From Palsa-461 sp963768185 (lineage in GTDB: Bacteria; Actinomycetota; Acidimicrobiia; Acidimicrobiales; RAAP-2): a stretch of DNA of 64,000 bases. A model generated the notes under the pieces. That model was not told the DNA's origin and did not search any database. It saw only the letters and a list, made by a program, of their open reading frames with translations. Location of the stretch: contig CAVYGS010000001.1 of assembly GCA_963768185.1 (NCBI GenBank), forward strand, positions 1 to 64,000, in the 5' to 3' direction. The translations under genes and the position numbers were made by a program. Positions 25,688 to 34,657 of the stretch are shown here, piece after piece; position 1 is the first letter of the stretch; every line of letters begins with the position of its first letter.

Positions 25688-26905
25688 ATGTTTCTGAGAT
25701 GGAAGTTCTCGTCGGCCGCCTGCGCGATGACGCTGGCACTCGGCATGTGCGTGGCGTTCAGCACCGGATCGATGGCCGGGGCATCCTCGAAGGCGACCGG
25801 CGCACCGATCAAGGTCGGCATGATCTGCAGTTGTTCGGGCGCCGGGGGGTTCGGAGCCTTCATTCAGCCCGCTAAGCAGGTGTACCAGGCCTGGGTGAAC
25901 ACCGTGAACAAATCCGGCGGCATCGATGGTCACCAGGTGGACTTCATCACCGAGGACGACACGGGCAACCCCGGGACCGCCGTGAGCGACGTCCAAACCC
26001 TGATCTCTGACCACGTGGTTGCCGTCGCGGACGTGTCGGTAGCCGATGACGCATTCGCATCGGCCCTGCAGTCGGCCAAGATCCCGGTGGTTGGCGTCGA
26101 GACACCGAATGGACCGTTCGGTACGAACCCGGACTTTTACCCGGAGGCCCAGACCAACCTCTCGGCCATCTACGCGGTGCTCACGACGGCCAAGAAGGCC
26201 GGGGCGACGAACTTGGCCAACGTGTACTGCGCCGAGTCTCCAGACTGCGCACAGAGCGTGCCGCCGTTCGAGGCGACCGGGAAACAGCTCGGTATCCCGG
26301 TCACCTACAACGCGGAGATCTCGGCCACGGCGCCGAACTACACGGCGCAATGCGTGGCCGCTGATCAGCAGAAGGTGAGCTCGGTCTTCATCGGGGACGC
26401 GTCGGCGATCATCGCTCGCTTCGCCTCCAACTGCTCACAGCAGAACTACAACCCGATCTACGTCACAGAAGGTGCTGGTTTCGGTCTGGTCGAGGCCACT
26501 GCGCCTGGCCTGAAGGACAAGTTGTGGAACGAGTTCCCGGCGATTCCCTTCTTCGCCAGCACTGCCGTCGTCAAGGCGGCGAACGCCGCCATCAACAAGT
26601 ACTACCCGGGGTTGCAGAAGACCGCGGTCTACAGCGAGGTGGCCTTCATGGCATGGGTCTCCGGCGTGCTCCTCGACCACGCGGTCGTGGCCGGCGGGCT
26701 CACCGCGACCCAGACGCCGAGCGCGGCGGAGATCACCCGTGGTCTCAACAAGCTGAAGAACGACAATCTCGGGGGTCTGACCGTCCCCTTGTCGTTCACC
26801 GCTGGGCAACCCCACAACATCAGCTGCTGGTTCACGACCCGAGTGCAAAACGGCGTCCCGAGTCTCGTGAACAACGGAAAGGTGTCCTGCGAGAAGGGCT
26901 CGTGA
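25688..26905 (+). CDS. ABC transporter substrate-binding protein, branched-chain amino acid type
   Basis: The 405-aa product has a signal peptide (FLRWKFSSAACAMTLALGMC) and a Peripla_BP_6 type-I fold: PIKVGMICSCSGAG, WVNTVNKSGGIDGHQVDFI, DDTGNPGTAVSDVQTLI and PVVGVETP. ATG 25688 follows GGGGAGGG at eight bases; further upstream in-frame sequence is not protein-like. These proteins capture amino acids, amides or aromatic acids for a LivHMGF-type importer. No permease or ATPase gene is in the window, so it is an orphan that must use a remote transporter or act as a sensor. Confidence 0.88.
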   Translation: MFLRWKFSSAACAMTLALGMCVAFSTGSMAGASSKATGAPIKVGMICSCSGAGGFGAFIQPAKQVYQAWVNTVNKSGGIDGHQVDFITEDDTGNPGTAVSDVQTLISDHVVAVADVSVADDAFASALQSAKIPVVGVETPNGPFGTNPDFYPEAQTNLSAIYAVLTTAKKAGATNLANVYCAESPDCAQSVPPFEATGKQLGIPVTYNAEISATAPNYTAQCVAADQQKVSSVFIGDASAIIARFASNCSQQNYNPIYVTEGAGFGLVEATAPGLKDKLWNEFPAIPFFASTAVVKAANAAINKYYPGLQKTAVYSEVAFMAWVSGVLLDHAVVAGGLTATQTPSAAEITRGLNKLKNDNLGGLTVPLSFTAGQPHNISCWFTTRVQNGVPSLVNNGKVSCEKGS

Positions 26906-26981
26906 GGACCTTGTAGCCCGAACCCGCCGTGAGCGAGGGCGAGCGCCGCGCCTAGCATCGCCCTAGCTCATCGGGGGGTTC

Positions 26982-28070
26982 ATGGGATTCGAGCCGTATC
27001 GACGACCGGTTCGGGCCGCGTTCATCGGCCTCGGACGCGTCTACGACCTCAACGTTCGCGGCTACATCGACAATCCCGACGTGGAGGTGGTGGCGCTGGT
27101 CGACCCGAGCGAGGAGCGCCGGACGCAGCGTCAGCGCGACTGGCCCGGGGCACGGACGTTCTCGAGCGCCGCCGAGCTCGCGGACAGCGGGGTCGAGGTC
27201 GACACGGTCGAGGGACTCCTCCCGATCCCGCTGCATCCGAAGGAGGTCATCGAGTTCGTCCGCAACGGGTGGCACGTCAATCTCCAGAAGCCGATCTGTA
27301 GCGACCTCGACGATGCCTACTTGATGCTCGACGCGACGCGTGAGTCGGACCGGGTGTTGCGGGTCATGGAGAACTACGTGTTCTACGAGCCGCTGCGCAG
27401 GATGAAGGAGATCGTCGAGTCCGGGGTGATCGGCGAGGTGTGTGGCTACACGATGAAGAGTGTCGGGACCGGCCGGGGCGGCTGGGACGTCCCAGGGGAC
27501 ACCTGGGAATGGCAGTTCCAGCAGATGCGACGCGGCCGCGGTGTGATGGTGTTCGACGACGGCTGGCACAAGCTGTCCACTGCGCTGTGGCTCTTCGGCC
27601 CGGTCCGGGAGGTCCGCGCCTGGGTCGGCACGACCGAGGTGTTCCCGACGGTGGAGGTCGACGCGCCCAGCACGGTCGTCTGGGAGCACGAGAACGGCAT
27701 CCGCGGGGTCTGGGACATCGCCCTCGCACCGGACACCTACATGCGCTCGGACTACTACAGCGGCGACGAGCGCTGGGAGGTCACCTGCCGGCGCGGTTAT
27801 GCCCGTGTGAACCGCTGCACCTCACTCGGTGTCCAAGAGCCGAGCCTCGAGGTCTACGCGGACGGCGAGACGCGGTCCTTCCACGCCCTTGACGACGACT
27901 GGGGCTCGAGCTTCCGGGACTCGGGACGCCACTGGCTCCGGTGGCTGCACACCGGCGAGGGTCCGCTCTTGTGGAGCGCCGAGGAGTCCCTGGACGTCCT
28001 TCGCTTCGCCCTCGCCATCTACGCGAGCAGCGAGCAGGGGGGCGTAGGGGTCGCGCCGTCGGCGATCTGA
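26982..28070 (+). CDS. Gfo/Idh/MocA-family oxidoreductase
   Basis: The 362-aa product has an N-terminal Rossmann fold (RAAFIGLGRVYDLNVRGYID, VVALVDPSEER) and the family's catalytic-lysine block in NLQKPICSDLDDA, corresponding to the EKP motif with Gln for Glu. It then has the MENYVFYEPLRRMKEIVESG linker and a C-terminal beta-sheet domain with FDDGWHKLSTALWLFG. Enzymes of this family oxidise or reduce sugars, inositol or related ring compounds with NAD(P). The substrate cannot be told. The gene stands alone, 76 bases after the substrate-binding protein. Confidence 0.85.
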   Translation: MGFEPYRRPVRAAFIGLGRVYDLNVRGYIDNPDVEVVALVDPSEERRTQRQRDWPGARTFSSAAELADSGVEVDTVEGLLPIPLHPKEVIEFVRNGWHVNLQKPICSDLDDAYLMLDATRESDRVLRVMENYVFYEPLRRMKEIVESGVIGEVCGYTMKSVGTGRGGWDVPGDTWEWQFQQMRRGRGVMVFDDGWHKLSTALWLFGPVREVRAWVGTTEVFPTVEVDAPSTVVWEHENGIRGVWDIALAPDTYMRSDYYSGDERWEVTCRRGYARVNRCTSLGVQEPSLEVYADGETRSFHALDDDWGSSFRDSGRHWLRWLHTGEGPLLWSAEESLDVLRFALAIYASSEQGGVGVAPSAI

Positions 28071-28113
28071 GCGCGCGACGGCGAGGCGCACCCTCGCGCT
28101 GGCGGCCTCGTCG

Positions 28114-28746
28114 CTACCGATAGTGGTCGGTCCAACTCTGCCCGTCCCAGTACCGCAGTTGACCGGGTGGACCCCCCGGCGACGGAAACCAACCGGCAGG
28201 CGGGCTCTGCGGTCGTGAGTCGGAAGGTGTCGCCGGAGCACCTGTCGAGGTTGTCGTCGGGACTGTCTCCCCCCGGATGAACTGCCGGAAAGATGGCATC
28301 GCCACCGATTCGGCGCTGGTCTCGGTTGGTCCGGTCGGTCCTGGAGGCGTGGACCCAGACCCGGGTCCGCCAGAGGGCCGTTCGCCGTAGCCTCCGGGGT
28401 GGCCACGGCCACCGGGTCCGGCGAGCTGAGCCCGGAGCATCTCCACCTCGCGGGTGACCGGCCAGGTCGAGAAGGCGAACACGAGGGCGAAGACTGAGCC
28501 GACGAACGGAACGAAGCCGATCAGTACCCACCAGCCCGAGTAGCCAGCCTTTGTGATGACCTTCACGGCGGCAATGATCCCGAGCCCAGCGATGGCGATG
28601 TAGACGAACAGCAGTGCCCCGAGTCCGGCGAAGAACCCTGCGGATGCACCACCGCAGACCGTCTGGCCTGCGGTGGTGGGCACACAGGTCAATGCGGCGT
28701 GGAACACGCCCGAGGGCAGCGGGTACGCGAGGACTCCGCTCACCAC
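28114..28746 (-). CDS. Membrane protein with C-terminal DUF2510 domain
   Basis: The 210-aa product has three hydrophobic helices in the first 95 residues (GFFAGLGALLFVYIAIAGLG, WWVLIGFVPFVGSVFALVFAF), with the DUF805/YckC-like phrase KAGYSGWWVLIGFVPFVG. A Pro/Gly/Ser/Thr-rich linker follows and then a DUF2510 box (AGWFPSPGGPPGQLRYWDGQ SWTDH). DUF2510 is an actinobacterial short tryptophan-rich module of unknown role. No linked partner is seen. Confidence 0.75.
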   Translation of the reverse strand: MVSGVLAYPLPSGVFHAALTCVPTTAGQTVCGGASAGFFAGLGALLFVYIAIAGLGIIAAVKVITKAGYSGWWVLIGFVPFVGSVFALVFAFSTWPVTREVEMLRAQLAGPGGRGHPGGYGERPSGGPGSGSTPPGPTGPTETSAESVAMPSFRQFIRGETVPTTTSTGAPATPSDSRPQSPPAGWFPSPGGPPGQLRYWDGQSWTDHYR

Positions 28747-28949
28747 CGTCTCCGATCGTCATTCCCTTGGAATCGCCAGTCCGGTCCGACGAATCCGCAG
28801 ACTGCCGCGAAATCGTTCTAGTACGCCCGCCGTCCAGAGACGGGAATGGGTCGTTCACCCCTTGTCGGTCTTGGCGGGGACCCAGATCACCGGCGGGAGA
28901 AGGAGCGTACGATCGAGGAGATCCGGGAGCGCCCGGAAAAAGGAGGTCG

Positions 28950-29369
28950 ATGACGATGACGAAGCTCAAGGTCACGGGCATCAACCATGTCGTCTTGCAC
29001 GTCAAGGACTTGGAGCGAGCGAGGACGTTCTATATGGATGTCCTCGGTTTTGAAGATCGCAATATTTCCGTCGGGCCGAGCATGCAAGCGGCGTTTCTTC
29101 GCTGTGGCGTCCAGGGTCTCGATCTCTTCGAGGTCACCACCGACGCCCATGGTGGCGAAGAGATGAACCACATGGCGTTGTCTGTCGACGTCGACAACCT
29201 TGACGACATCGTGGCAGTGCTTTCACAAAGTGGCATCCCGACCTCCGAAAGGACACCACGCAACACGGTGTTCATCTCCGATCCGGATGGACACCGGATC
29301 GAGATGTTGCCTCTTTCTGCTTCTGAGAGGGAGCTGGAGCGTGCGGCGGCGCGAACTTCTGGGGGCTGA
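28950..29369 (+). CDS. VOC-family (glyoxalase-like) protein
   Basis: The 139-aa single-domain product shows the vicinal-oxygen-chelate pattern: INHVVLHVKDLERARTFYMD, VLGFEDR, LDLFEVT, MNHMALSVD and ISDPDGHRIEMLP. The metal ligands His and Glu of glyoxalase/dioxygenase members are present in INHVV, MNHMA and RIEML. I chose ATG 28950 because AGGAGG lies four bases upstream. The substrate is unknown; such proteins serve in thiol-dependent detoxification or ring cleavage. Confidence 0.85.
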   Translation: MTMTKLKVTGINHVVLHVKDLERARTFYMDVLGFEDRNISVGPSMQAAFLRCGVQGLDLFEVTTDAHGGEEMNHMALSVDVDNLDDIVAVLSQSGIPTSERTPRNTVFISDPDGHRIEMLPLSASERELERAAARTSGG

Positions 29370-29546
29370 CCGGTGGGTCGTCGCCAGGCCCTTCCAACGG
29401 ACAGAGTCGTGCGCTGCTTTCATTGGGACACGCGAGAGGCATGAGGGAGCACTTCTCGCCCGCCCTGTCGCCGCTCACCCAAGGGAGGATGACCTCTGAT
29501 CAGCCACTCCGGAGCTATCTGATCTTCCCGGACGTAGCCTGACCGT

Positions 29547-29906
29547 GTGCGGTTGCGAGCGCGCCTGACTCCCTACATCTTGCTTGGGGTGCTCACCCTC
29601 GGCACGGGACTCGGTATCGGATTGGGCTTGTCGGAAGCACCCGTGGCACAACCTGGGGCTTTCGTGTTCGGCAAATACGAGCCGGAAACGTGCTCCGTTT
29701 TCTCGACGCCTACCGAGGTCGGGGTCAGCTGCACCAACACTGGCACGGCATCGGCAGGCATCGGGATTCGGGCGACCTTCACGACTCACATCCACATCCC
29801 GAACGGACAACCGCCATGCGTCCCGCAACGGATGGTGATCGCAACGGGTCCGGGTTCCTTTCTGAAGGCCATCGCGTACCTGAAGAGCCGGTGTTTCGGC
29901 AGCTGA
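29547..29906 (+). CDS. Small secreted or membrane-anchored hypothetical protein
   Basis: The 119-aa product has an N-terminal hydrophobic segment (YILLGVLTLGTGLGIGLGL) after two Arg residues, then a compact region with four Cys (CSVF, SCTN, PCVP, RCFG) that could form two disulfides. The start is GTG 29547. I do not recognise a family. It is convergent with the DinB gene, 15 bases apart. Translation is supported by the signal-anchor pattern and by the lack of a better overlapping frame. Confidence 0.45.
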   Translation: MRLRARLTPYILLGVLTLGTGLGIGLGLSEAPVAQPGAFVFGKYEPETCSVFSTPTEVGVSCTNTGTASAGIGIRATFTTHIHIPNGQPPCVPQRMVIATGPGSFLKAIAYLKSRCFGS

Positions 29907-29921
29907 TATGTCCGAGTGCGG

Positions 29922-30464
29922 TCAACTCCGCTCGTTGCGCCGCCCGTAGAGGTCTCGCAGCAGGGCCACCTCGGCACCGTGGTGGACCACCTCGTCCAGC
30001 ACGTGCAGCGCGAGGTCGACGTTGTTGGAGTCGGCGTAGGGCCCCCAACTGGGACCGAGCAACGCCCACCAGGCCTCCTCGTCCATCGACGCCATGCCTT
30101 CCCGCCAGGCGCGGGAGTGCTCGCGCAGGAATTCGGGGACTGCGTCGGCCGTCCCCGGATAGCGGAGGCCCTGGATGCCGAGCGTGCCGTCGCCGAACCG
30201 GCGATCGGCGAAACCGCCGAGCGCGATCCCGATGTGCCCGATCCGCCACGCAATCGTGGTGAACGGCGCCGGGATGGGGGAGGCGGTGTTGCCCACCGTG
30301 CCCTCGATCCGCCACTTCCCGTCGGGGTCCTGGCGGAGGGACCAACAACCCTCGACCGGCTCCCAGAGGTACTCGTCGTCCGCGAGGCCCTCGAGGCGTG
30401 CGAGAAGACGGTCTGTCACATGATCAAGGGCGGTGATCATCGAGGTCCCGGTGCGGCTGCTCAT
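29922..30464 (-). CDS. DinB superfamily protein
   Basis: The 180-aa product follows the DinB/YfiT four-helix layout: an N-terminal MITALDHVTDRLLARLEGLA helix, DEYLWEPVEGCWSLRQ, TIAWRIGHIGIALGGFA and a C-terminal LHVLDEVVHHGAEVALLRDL helix. The three metal His positions would be in WRIGHIG and VVHHGAE. Members act as metal-dependent thiol transferases using mycothiol or bacillithiol, which fits an actinobacterium, but the substrate is unknown. ATG 30464 was chosen where the family pattern begins. It lies 47 bases after kdpE. Confidence 0.8.
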   Translation of the reverse strand: MSSRTGTSMITALDHVTDRLLARLEGLADDEYLWEPVEGCWSLRQDPDGKWRIEGTVGNTASPIPAPFTTIAWRIGHIGIALGGFADRRFGDGTLGIQGLRYPGTADAVPEFLREHSRAWREGMASMDEEAWWALLGPSWGPYADSNNVDLALHVLDEVVHHGAEVALLRDLYGRRNERS

Positions 30465-30511
30465 CGCGCCATTCCAGCGCACGGTTGCGCGATCGGTCGC
30501 CGGCTGGGTCC

Positions 30512-31195
30512 TCAGGCGCCGGGGTCCAGGACGTAGCCGATCCCCGGTGCGGTGCGGATGAGCTTCGCCGAGGGGTCGTGCAGCTTCTGGCGGAGGCGGT
30601 GGATGTAGGCGTGGAGGTACTGGGACTCCCGCCCATAGCCGGGACCCCAGACCGCCGAGAGGATCATCTCGTGGGTGCAGCGCCTGCCGGCGTGGCGGGC
30701 CAGGTAGGCCAGCACGTCGAACTCCTTGGCGGTGAGCTCCAGGGGGCGGCCCTCGAGCGTCGCGTCCCGGCTGACCAGGTCGAGCTCGAGTGCACCCACG
30801 GTGATCCTCGGCGATTCCTTCGAGTCCCCCTCGGTCCCGCCCTTCCGGAGCACGACCCGGATCCGCGCCTCGAGCTCGGCCATGCCGAAGGGCTTGGTCA
30901 CGTAGTCGTTCGCTCCACCGTCGAGGGCGGCCACCTTGCGGTCCTCGGTCTCGGTGGCCGAGAGCACGACGATCGGCACGTCGCTCCACTGGCGGATCCG
31001 CCGGCAGACCTCGAGCCCGTCGATGTCGGGGAGCCCGAGGTCCAGGATCACCACCTCGGGTGACGACGTCGCCGTGGCGGTGACGCCCTGCTCGCCGTTT
31101 GCCGCGGTGACCACCTGGTGGCCGCCCGCCTGGAGCCCGAGCCGGAGCGCCCGCAGGAGCGACGGGTCGTCATCGATGACGAGGAGCTTCGCCAT
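30512..31195 (-). CDS. kdpE: Response regulator KdpE (OmpR family)
   Basis: The 227-aa product has a receiver domain (LLVIDDDPSLLRAL, phospho-acceptor Asp52 in LDLGLP, conserved Lys in VTKPFGMAEL) and an OmpR-type winged helix (ELTAKEFDVLAYLARHAGRR, SQYLHAYIHRLRQKL). Its sensor kinase gene ends directly before its ATG (TAGATG), and the kdp structural operon lies divergently just beyond the kinase. Activation of kdpFABC under potassium limitation is the expected role. Confidence 0.9.
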   Translation of the reverse strand: MAKLLVIDDDPSLLRALRLGLQAGGHQVVTAANGEQGVTATATSSPEVVILDLGLPDIDGLEVCRRIRQWSDVPIVVLSATETEDRKVAALDGGANDYVTKPFGMAELEARIRVVLRKGGTEGDSKESPRITVGALELDLVSRDATLEGRPLELTAKEFDVLAYLARHAGRRCTHEMILSAVWGPGYGRESQYLHAYIHRLRQKLHDPSAKLIRTAPGIGYVLDPGA

Positions 31196-32662
31196 CTAAC
31201 CGGGAGTCCCGTCGCGATGGGGGAGCAAGGTGAAGACGAAGCGGGCCCCGCCGTCGTTCACGTCTTCGAACCAGATCCGCTCGCCGTGGGCCTCCACGAA
31301 CGTCTTGGCGATGGCTAGTCCGAGGCCGGCCCGCCCACCCGTGTCGAAGCGCACGAAGCTTCGGAAGACCGTGTCGCGCTCTTCGGGGGGAATGCCCGGG
31401 CCGCTGTCGATCACTGCGACCGAGACGTGCCCGTTGTCCAGGGCGGCGTGCACCCGGATCGGTGCGCCGGGGGGCGAGTGGCGATCCGCGTTGTCGAGCA
31501 GGTTCGCTAGCACCTGCCCGACGAGGACGGGGTCGGCGTCCACGTCGGGCAGCGCCGACGGCACGTCGAGCTCGACGGTCCGATCCCCGAGCGTCGGCCG
31601 CATGGCGGCCAGCGCGTCGCCGATGAGGTCGAGCACGCCCTTGGGCTCTCGCGCCAACGTGAGGACGCCGCTCTCGTAGCGGTTGAGGTCGAGCAGGCTG
31701 GTCACGAGGCGGGTCAGCCGGTCGGTCTGCGAGTCGAGCAACCCGTGCAGCTCGGCCGCGTCCTTTTCCGAGAGGTTGTTCGCCGTGTCGAGGAGCGCGG
31801 AGGACGCGACCTTCATCGTGGCAAGCGGGGTCCGCAAATCGTGGGAGACCGCACCCAGGAGATCCTTGCGGACCCGATCCATCTCCTCCAGGCGCTGGGA
31901 GCGTTCGGCCTGGGTCCGCAGCTGGACACGCTCGAGGGCGAGCGCGGCGTGGTTGGCGAACGTGCCGAGCAGCGCGCCGTCGGCGACCGTGGTCGAGAGC
32001 CCGCGCAAGGCGAGAATCCCCACGGGCCCCCCCGAGGCCGCCAGGGCGATCGTGCGCAGGGAGCCCGGCTCTGACCCGAGGGTGCCGACGGACACCGGCA
32101 CGCCCGAACCCGGAGCCAGCCTGGCCAGCTTGGGCTCGCCGATGGGAGTGCCGGCGGAGGCCGCCACGACCAGCTGATTGCCGTCGGGGAGCAGTAGGGC
32201 AACCCCGTCGACCTCGAAAACCGTCGCGATCGCCCGGACGATCGTGTCGAGAAGCTGCTGAACGGACCCGCCCTCGACGAGCTGTTCGGTCAGGGTGAAG
32301 AGCCGGCGGGCCTCGTCCTCGCGCCGCAGGGCCTCCGCCCGGGCCGTGCGGAGGTGGGCGGCAACCTGCGCGACCAGCAGCATCACGATCACATAGACGC
32401 CGAGGGCGACCCAGTTCTGGCCAGCCCCGACCGTGAGGGTGTTGTACGGGGGGATGTAGGCGAAGTCGAAGACCAGAAACCCGGAGACCACGCTCACCAC
32501 ACCGCCCGGGTAGCCGCCGGCGATGACCCCGACGACCACGGGGACGACGAGGACGAGTCCGGCCGTCGCGATGCTCAGATGCGAGCGCAGGGGGAGCATG
32601 GCGCAGCCGAGCGCCACCGCCGTGGCCACGCCGACCAGCGAACGCGCCCGCCTCCACCTCAC
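31196..32662 (-). CDS. kdpD: KdpD C-terminal-type sensor histidine kinase (DUF4118-GAF-HisKA-HATPase)
   Basis: The 488-aa product has four membrane helices of the DUF4118 type in residues 12-105, a GAF-like domain (about 130-245), the HisKA box LLGAVSHDLRTPL (His274) and the HATPase motifs NLLDNADRHSPP, DSGPGIPPEERD and GRAGLGLAIAK. This is the second half of E. coli KdpD only. The cytoplasmic KdpD/USP sensor half is missing here and is encoded separately at 37766-38956, so KdpD is split into two proteins. It is co-transcribed with kdpE and divergent from kdpFABC. Confidence 0.88.
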   Translation of the reverse strand: MRWRRARSLVGVATAVALGCAMLPLRSHLSIATAGLVLVVPVVVGVIAGGYPGGVVSVVSGFLVFDFAYIPPYNTLTVGAGQNWVALGVYVIVMLLVAQVAAHLRTARAEALRREDEARRLFTLTEQLVEGGSVQQLLDTIVRAIATVFEVDGVALLLPDGNQLVVAASAGTPIGEPKLARLAPGSGVPVSVGTLGSEPGSLRTIALAASGGPVGILALRGLSTTVADGALLGTFANHAALALERVQLRTQAERSQRLEEMDRVRKDLLGAVSHDLRTPLATMKVASSALLDTANNLSEKDAAELHGLLDSQTDRLTRLVTSLLDLNRYESGVLTLAREPKGVLDLIGDALAAMRPTLGDRTVELDVPSALPDVDADPVLVGQVLANLLDNADRHSPPGAPIRVHAALDNGHVSVAVIDSGPGIPPEERDTVFRSFVRFDTGGRAGLGLAIAKTFVEAHGERIWFEDVNDGGARFVFTLLPHRDGTPG

Positions 32663-32791
32663 GGCTCCATTCTCACGCGCCCGGACCGTTTGTCCTGCGG
32701 AACCTGCCCCAATCGCGGTGCATAAGAAACAATTAAGAAGATTCGGCGCCTTTTCAGACCCCGTTCAGGCGTTTGGCCGCAGGATCGAAGC
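32663..32791. promoter_or_regulatory. Divergent regulatory region between the kdp kinase and the kdp operon
   Basis: This 129-base gap separates two divergent operons. It contains the only AT-rich patch nearby (ATAAGAAACAATTAAGAAGA, 32723-32742), a good candidate for the KdpE site and the kdpF-side promoter. No exact KdpE box can be defined by eye. Confidence 0.45.
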
Positions 32792-32875
32792 GTGGCGGAC
32801 TTCCTGGCAGTGCTCGGGGTGATCGGTTTCGCGGTTGGGATGTTGGGCCTCGTCTGGGCCCTCGATCGCGTATGA
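32792..32875 (+). CDS. Tiny membrane protein upstream of kdpF
   Basis: A 27-aa reading frame starts at GTG 32792 (VADFLAVLGVIGFAVGMLGL onward, ending WALDRV). It is one hydrophobic helix with an acidic residue before it and Asp-Arg after it. Its TGA overlaps the kdpF start as ATGA, which argues for real, coupled translation. The position and length resemble KdpF itself, so it may be a second small subunit or chaperone of the pump. Too short for routine gene callers; no homology can be judged by eye. Confidence 0.55.
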   Translation: MADFLAVLGVIGFAVGMLGLVWALDRV

Positions 32876-32961
32876 CCGACGTCCAGGGCGTCCTTCTCGC
32901 CCTCTCCATCGTGGTGTTCATCTACCTGGGCGTGGCCATGTTCAAGCCCGAGTGGTTCTAG
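32872..32961 (+). CDS. kdpF: Potassium pump small subunit KdpF
   Basis: The 29-aa single-helix protein reads MTDVQGVLLALSIVVFIYLG and ends VAMFKPEWF. The YLxxAMxxPExF ending is the usual KdpF signature. KdpF stabilises the KdpABC complex in the membrane. It overlaps the tiny gene before it by four bases and lies four bases before kdpA. Confidence 0.9.
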   Translation: MTDVQGVLLALSIVVFIYLGVAMFKPEWF

Positions 32962-32965
32962 CTGC

Positions 32966-34657
32966 ATGGGCTTCACCTGGACCATCGTCACCCTGGTCAT
33001 CGCGCTCGGACTGACCTGGCGATACCTGGGTTCGTACATGGCCGCGGTCTTCGAGGGCCACGTGCACTTTTTGGAGTGGGCCGAGCGACCGGTCTACCGC
33101 CTCCTCAACACCGGCCCCGACCACGAACAGACCTGGAAGCGCTACGCCGCGTCCATGGTGATCTTCTCGGCCGTCGCGATGGGTGTCACCTATCTGATCA
33201 TTCGGATCCAGGGATCGCTGCCGCTCAATCCCCAGCACCTCGGTGCCGTCTCGCCGGCGCTCAGCTTCAACACGGCTGCGTCGTTCATGACCAACACGAA
33301 CTGGCAGAACTACGGCGGCGAGCAGACCATGTCGTACTTCTCCCAGGTCGGCGCGCTGACCCTGGAGCAGTTCTTGAGCCCGGTCATCGGCATCGCCGTG
33401 GCCATCGCGATGGTTCGGGGGTTCTCCCGTCGCAACTCGGCGACCATCGGGAACTTCTGGGTCGACATGACACGCGGCCTGCTGTACATCGTGATCCCGG
33501 TTGCCTTCGTGGCCGGGATCGTGTTCGTCGGGCAGGGCGCGGTGCAGACCCTGGCCGGCCCGGTCAACATCCACAACTCTTTGAACGGAGTCTCCCAGAC
33601 GATCCCGCGGGGGCCCATCGGCTTCATGGAGGCGATCAAGCAGTTAGGCAACAACGGTGGTGGTTTCTTGAACGCCAACTCGGCCACCACCTTCGAGAAT
33701 CCCACCGCACTCACGAACTGGCTCTCGATCTACCTGCTCTTGGCGATTCCGTTCGCCCTCACTTACACGTTCGGCAAGATGGTGGGCAGCGTTCGCCACG
33801 GCCGGGCCTTGCTGGCGGCCATGGTGATCATCTTCGGGTGCTGGGTGACGTATACCGCGTACGCCGAGCACCAGGGCAACCCCGCGGTCGTGGCCGCTGG
33901 GGTCACCCAAACCAACACCGGGAACACCGAGGGCAAAGAGGTTCGCTTCGGTGACACGACGACCGCCCTCTTCGGCGTGGCGTCCACCAACACCTCGACC
34001 GGCTCTGCCGACGGGTCCTACGATCAGTTCACCCCGATCGGCGGCTTTGGTCTCTTGAGCGGGATGATGCTCGGCGAGGTGACCCCGGGCGGCTCGGGGA
34101 GTGGGCTCTACACCATCCTCATCTACGCGATCATCGCCGTGTTCATCGGCGGGTTGATGATCGGGCGAACGCCCGAGTACCTAGGCAAGAAGATCCAGGC
34201 CAAGGAGGTGAAGCTCGCCGGCCTTGGTGCGCTGGTCATGCCGATCATCGTGCTGATCTTCACCGCCATCGCCGTGTCGATCCATGCCGGGCGAGCCGGG
34301 CCACTCAACTCGGGGCCGCACGGGTTCACCGAGATCCTCTACGCCCTCACCTCCCAGGGCAACAACAACGGCTCGGCCTTCGACGGCCTGACGGGCAACA
34401 CCGCCTTCTACAACGTCATCGGGGCCATCGACATGCTGCTCGGCAGGGTCGGGATCATGATTCCCGCCTTGGCGCTGGGAGGGTCGCTGGCGGCCAAGAA
34501 CGTCGTCCCGGCATCGCTCGGCACGTTCCGGACCGACAACACGATGTTCATCGGACTGACCATCGGAGTGATCGTGATCATTGGCGGCCTGACCTTCTTC
34601 CCGGCGGTCTCTCTCGGGCCGATCGTCGAGCAGCTGAGCCACGGAAGGTTCTTCTAA
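32966..34657 (+). CDS. kdpA: Potassium-transporting ATPase subunit A (KdpA)
   Basis: The 563-aa product has about ten membrane helices. It carries the four pore-loop selectivity regions of the superfamily of K transporters: NTAASFMTNTNWQNY, QLGNNGGGFLNANSATTFEN, FGLLSGMMLGEVTPGGSGSG and ALTSQGNNNGSAFDGL. It is the channel-like subunit that selects and carries potassium. Length is normal (about 557 in E. coli). The stop overlaps the kdpB start (TAATG). Confidence 0.97.
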   Translation: MGFTWTIVTLVIALGLTWRYLGSYMAAVFEGHVHFLEWAERPVYRLLNTGPDHEQTWKRYAASMVIFSAVAMGVTYLIIRIQGSLPLNPQHLGAVSPALSFNTAASFMTNTNWQNYGGEQTMSYFSQVGALTLEQFLSPVIGIAVAIAMVRGFSRRNSATIGNFWVDMTRGLLYIVIPVAFVAGIVFVGQGAVQTLAGPVNIHNSLNGVSQTIPRGPIGFMEAIKQLGNNGGGFLNANSATTFENPTALTNWLSIYLLLAIPFALTYTFGKMVGSVRHGRALLAAMVIIFGCWVTYTAYAEHQGNPAVVAAGVTQTNTGNTEGKEVRFGDTTTALFGVASTNTSTGSADGSYDQFTPIGGFGLLSGMMLGEVTPGGSGSGLYTILIYAIIAVFIGGLMIGRTPEYLGKKIQAKEVKLAGLGALVMPIIVLIFTAIAVSIHAGRAGPLNSGPHGFTEILYALTSQGNNNGSAFDGLTGNTAFYNVIGAIDMLLGRVGIMIPALALGGSLAAKNVVPASLGTFRTDNTMFIGLTIGVIVIIGGLTFFPAVSLGPIVEQLSHGRFF

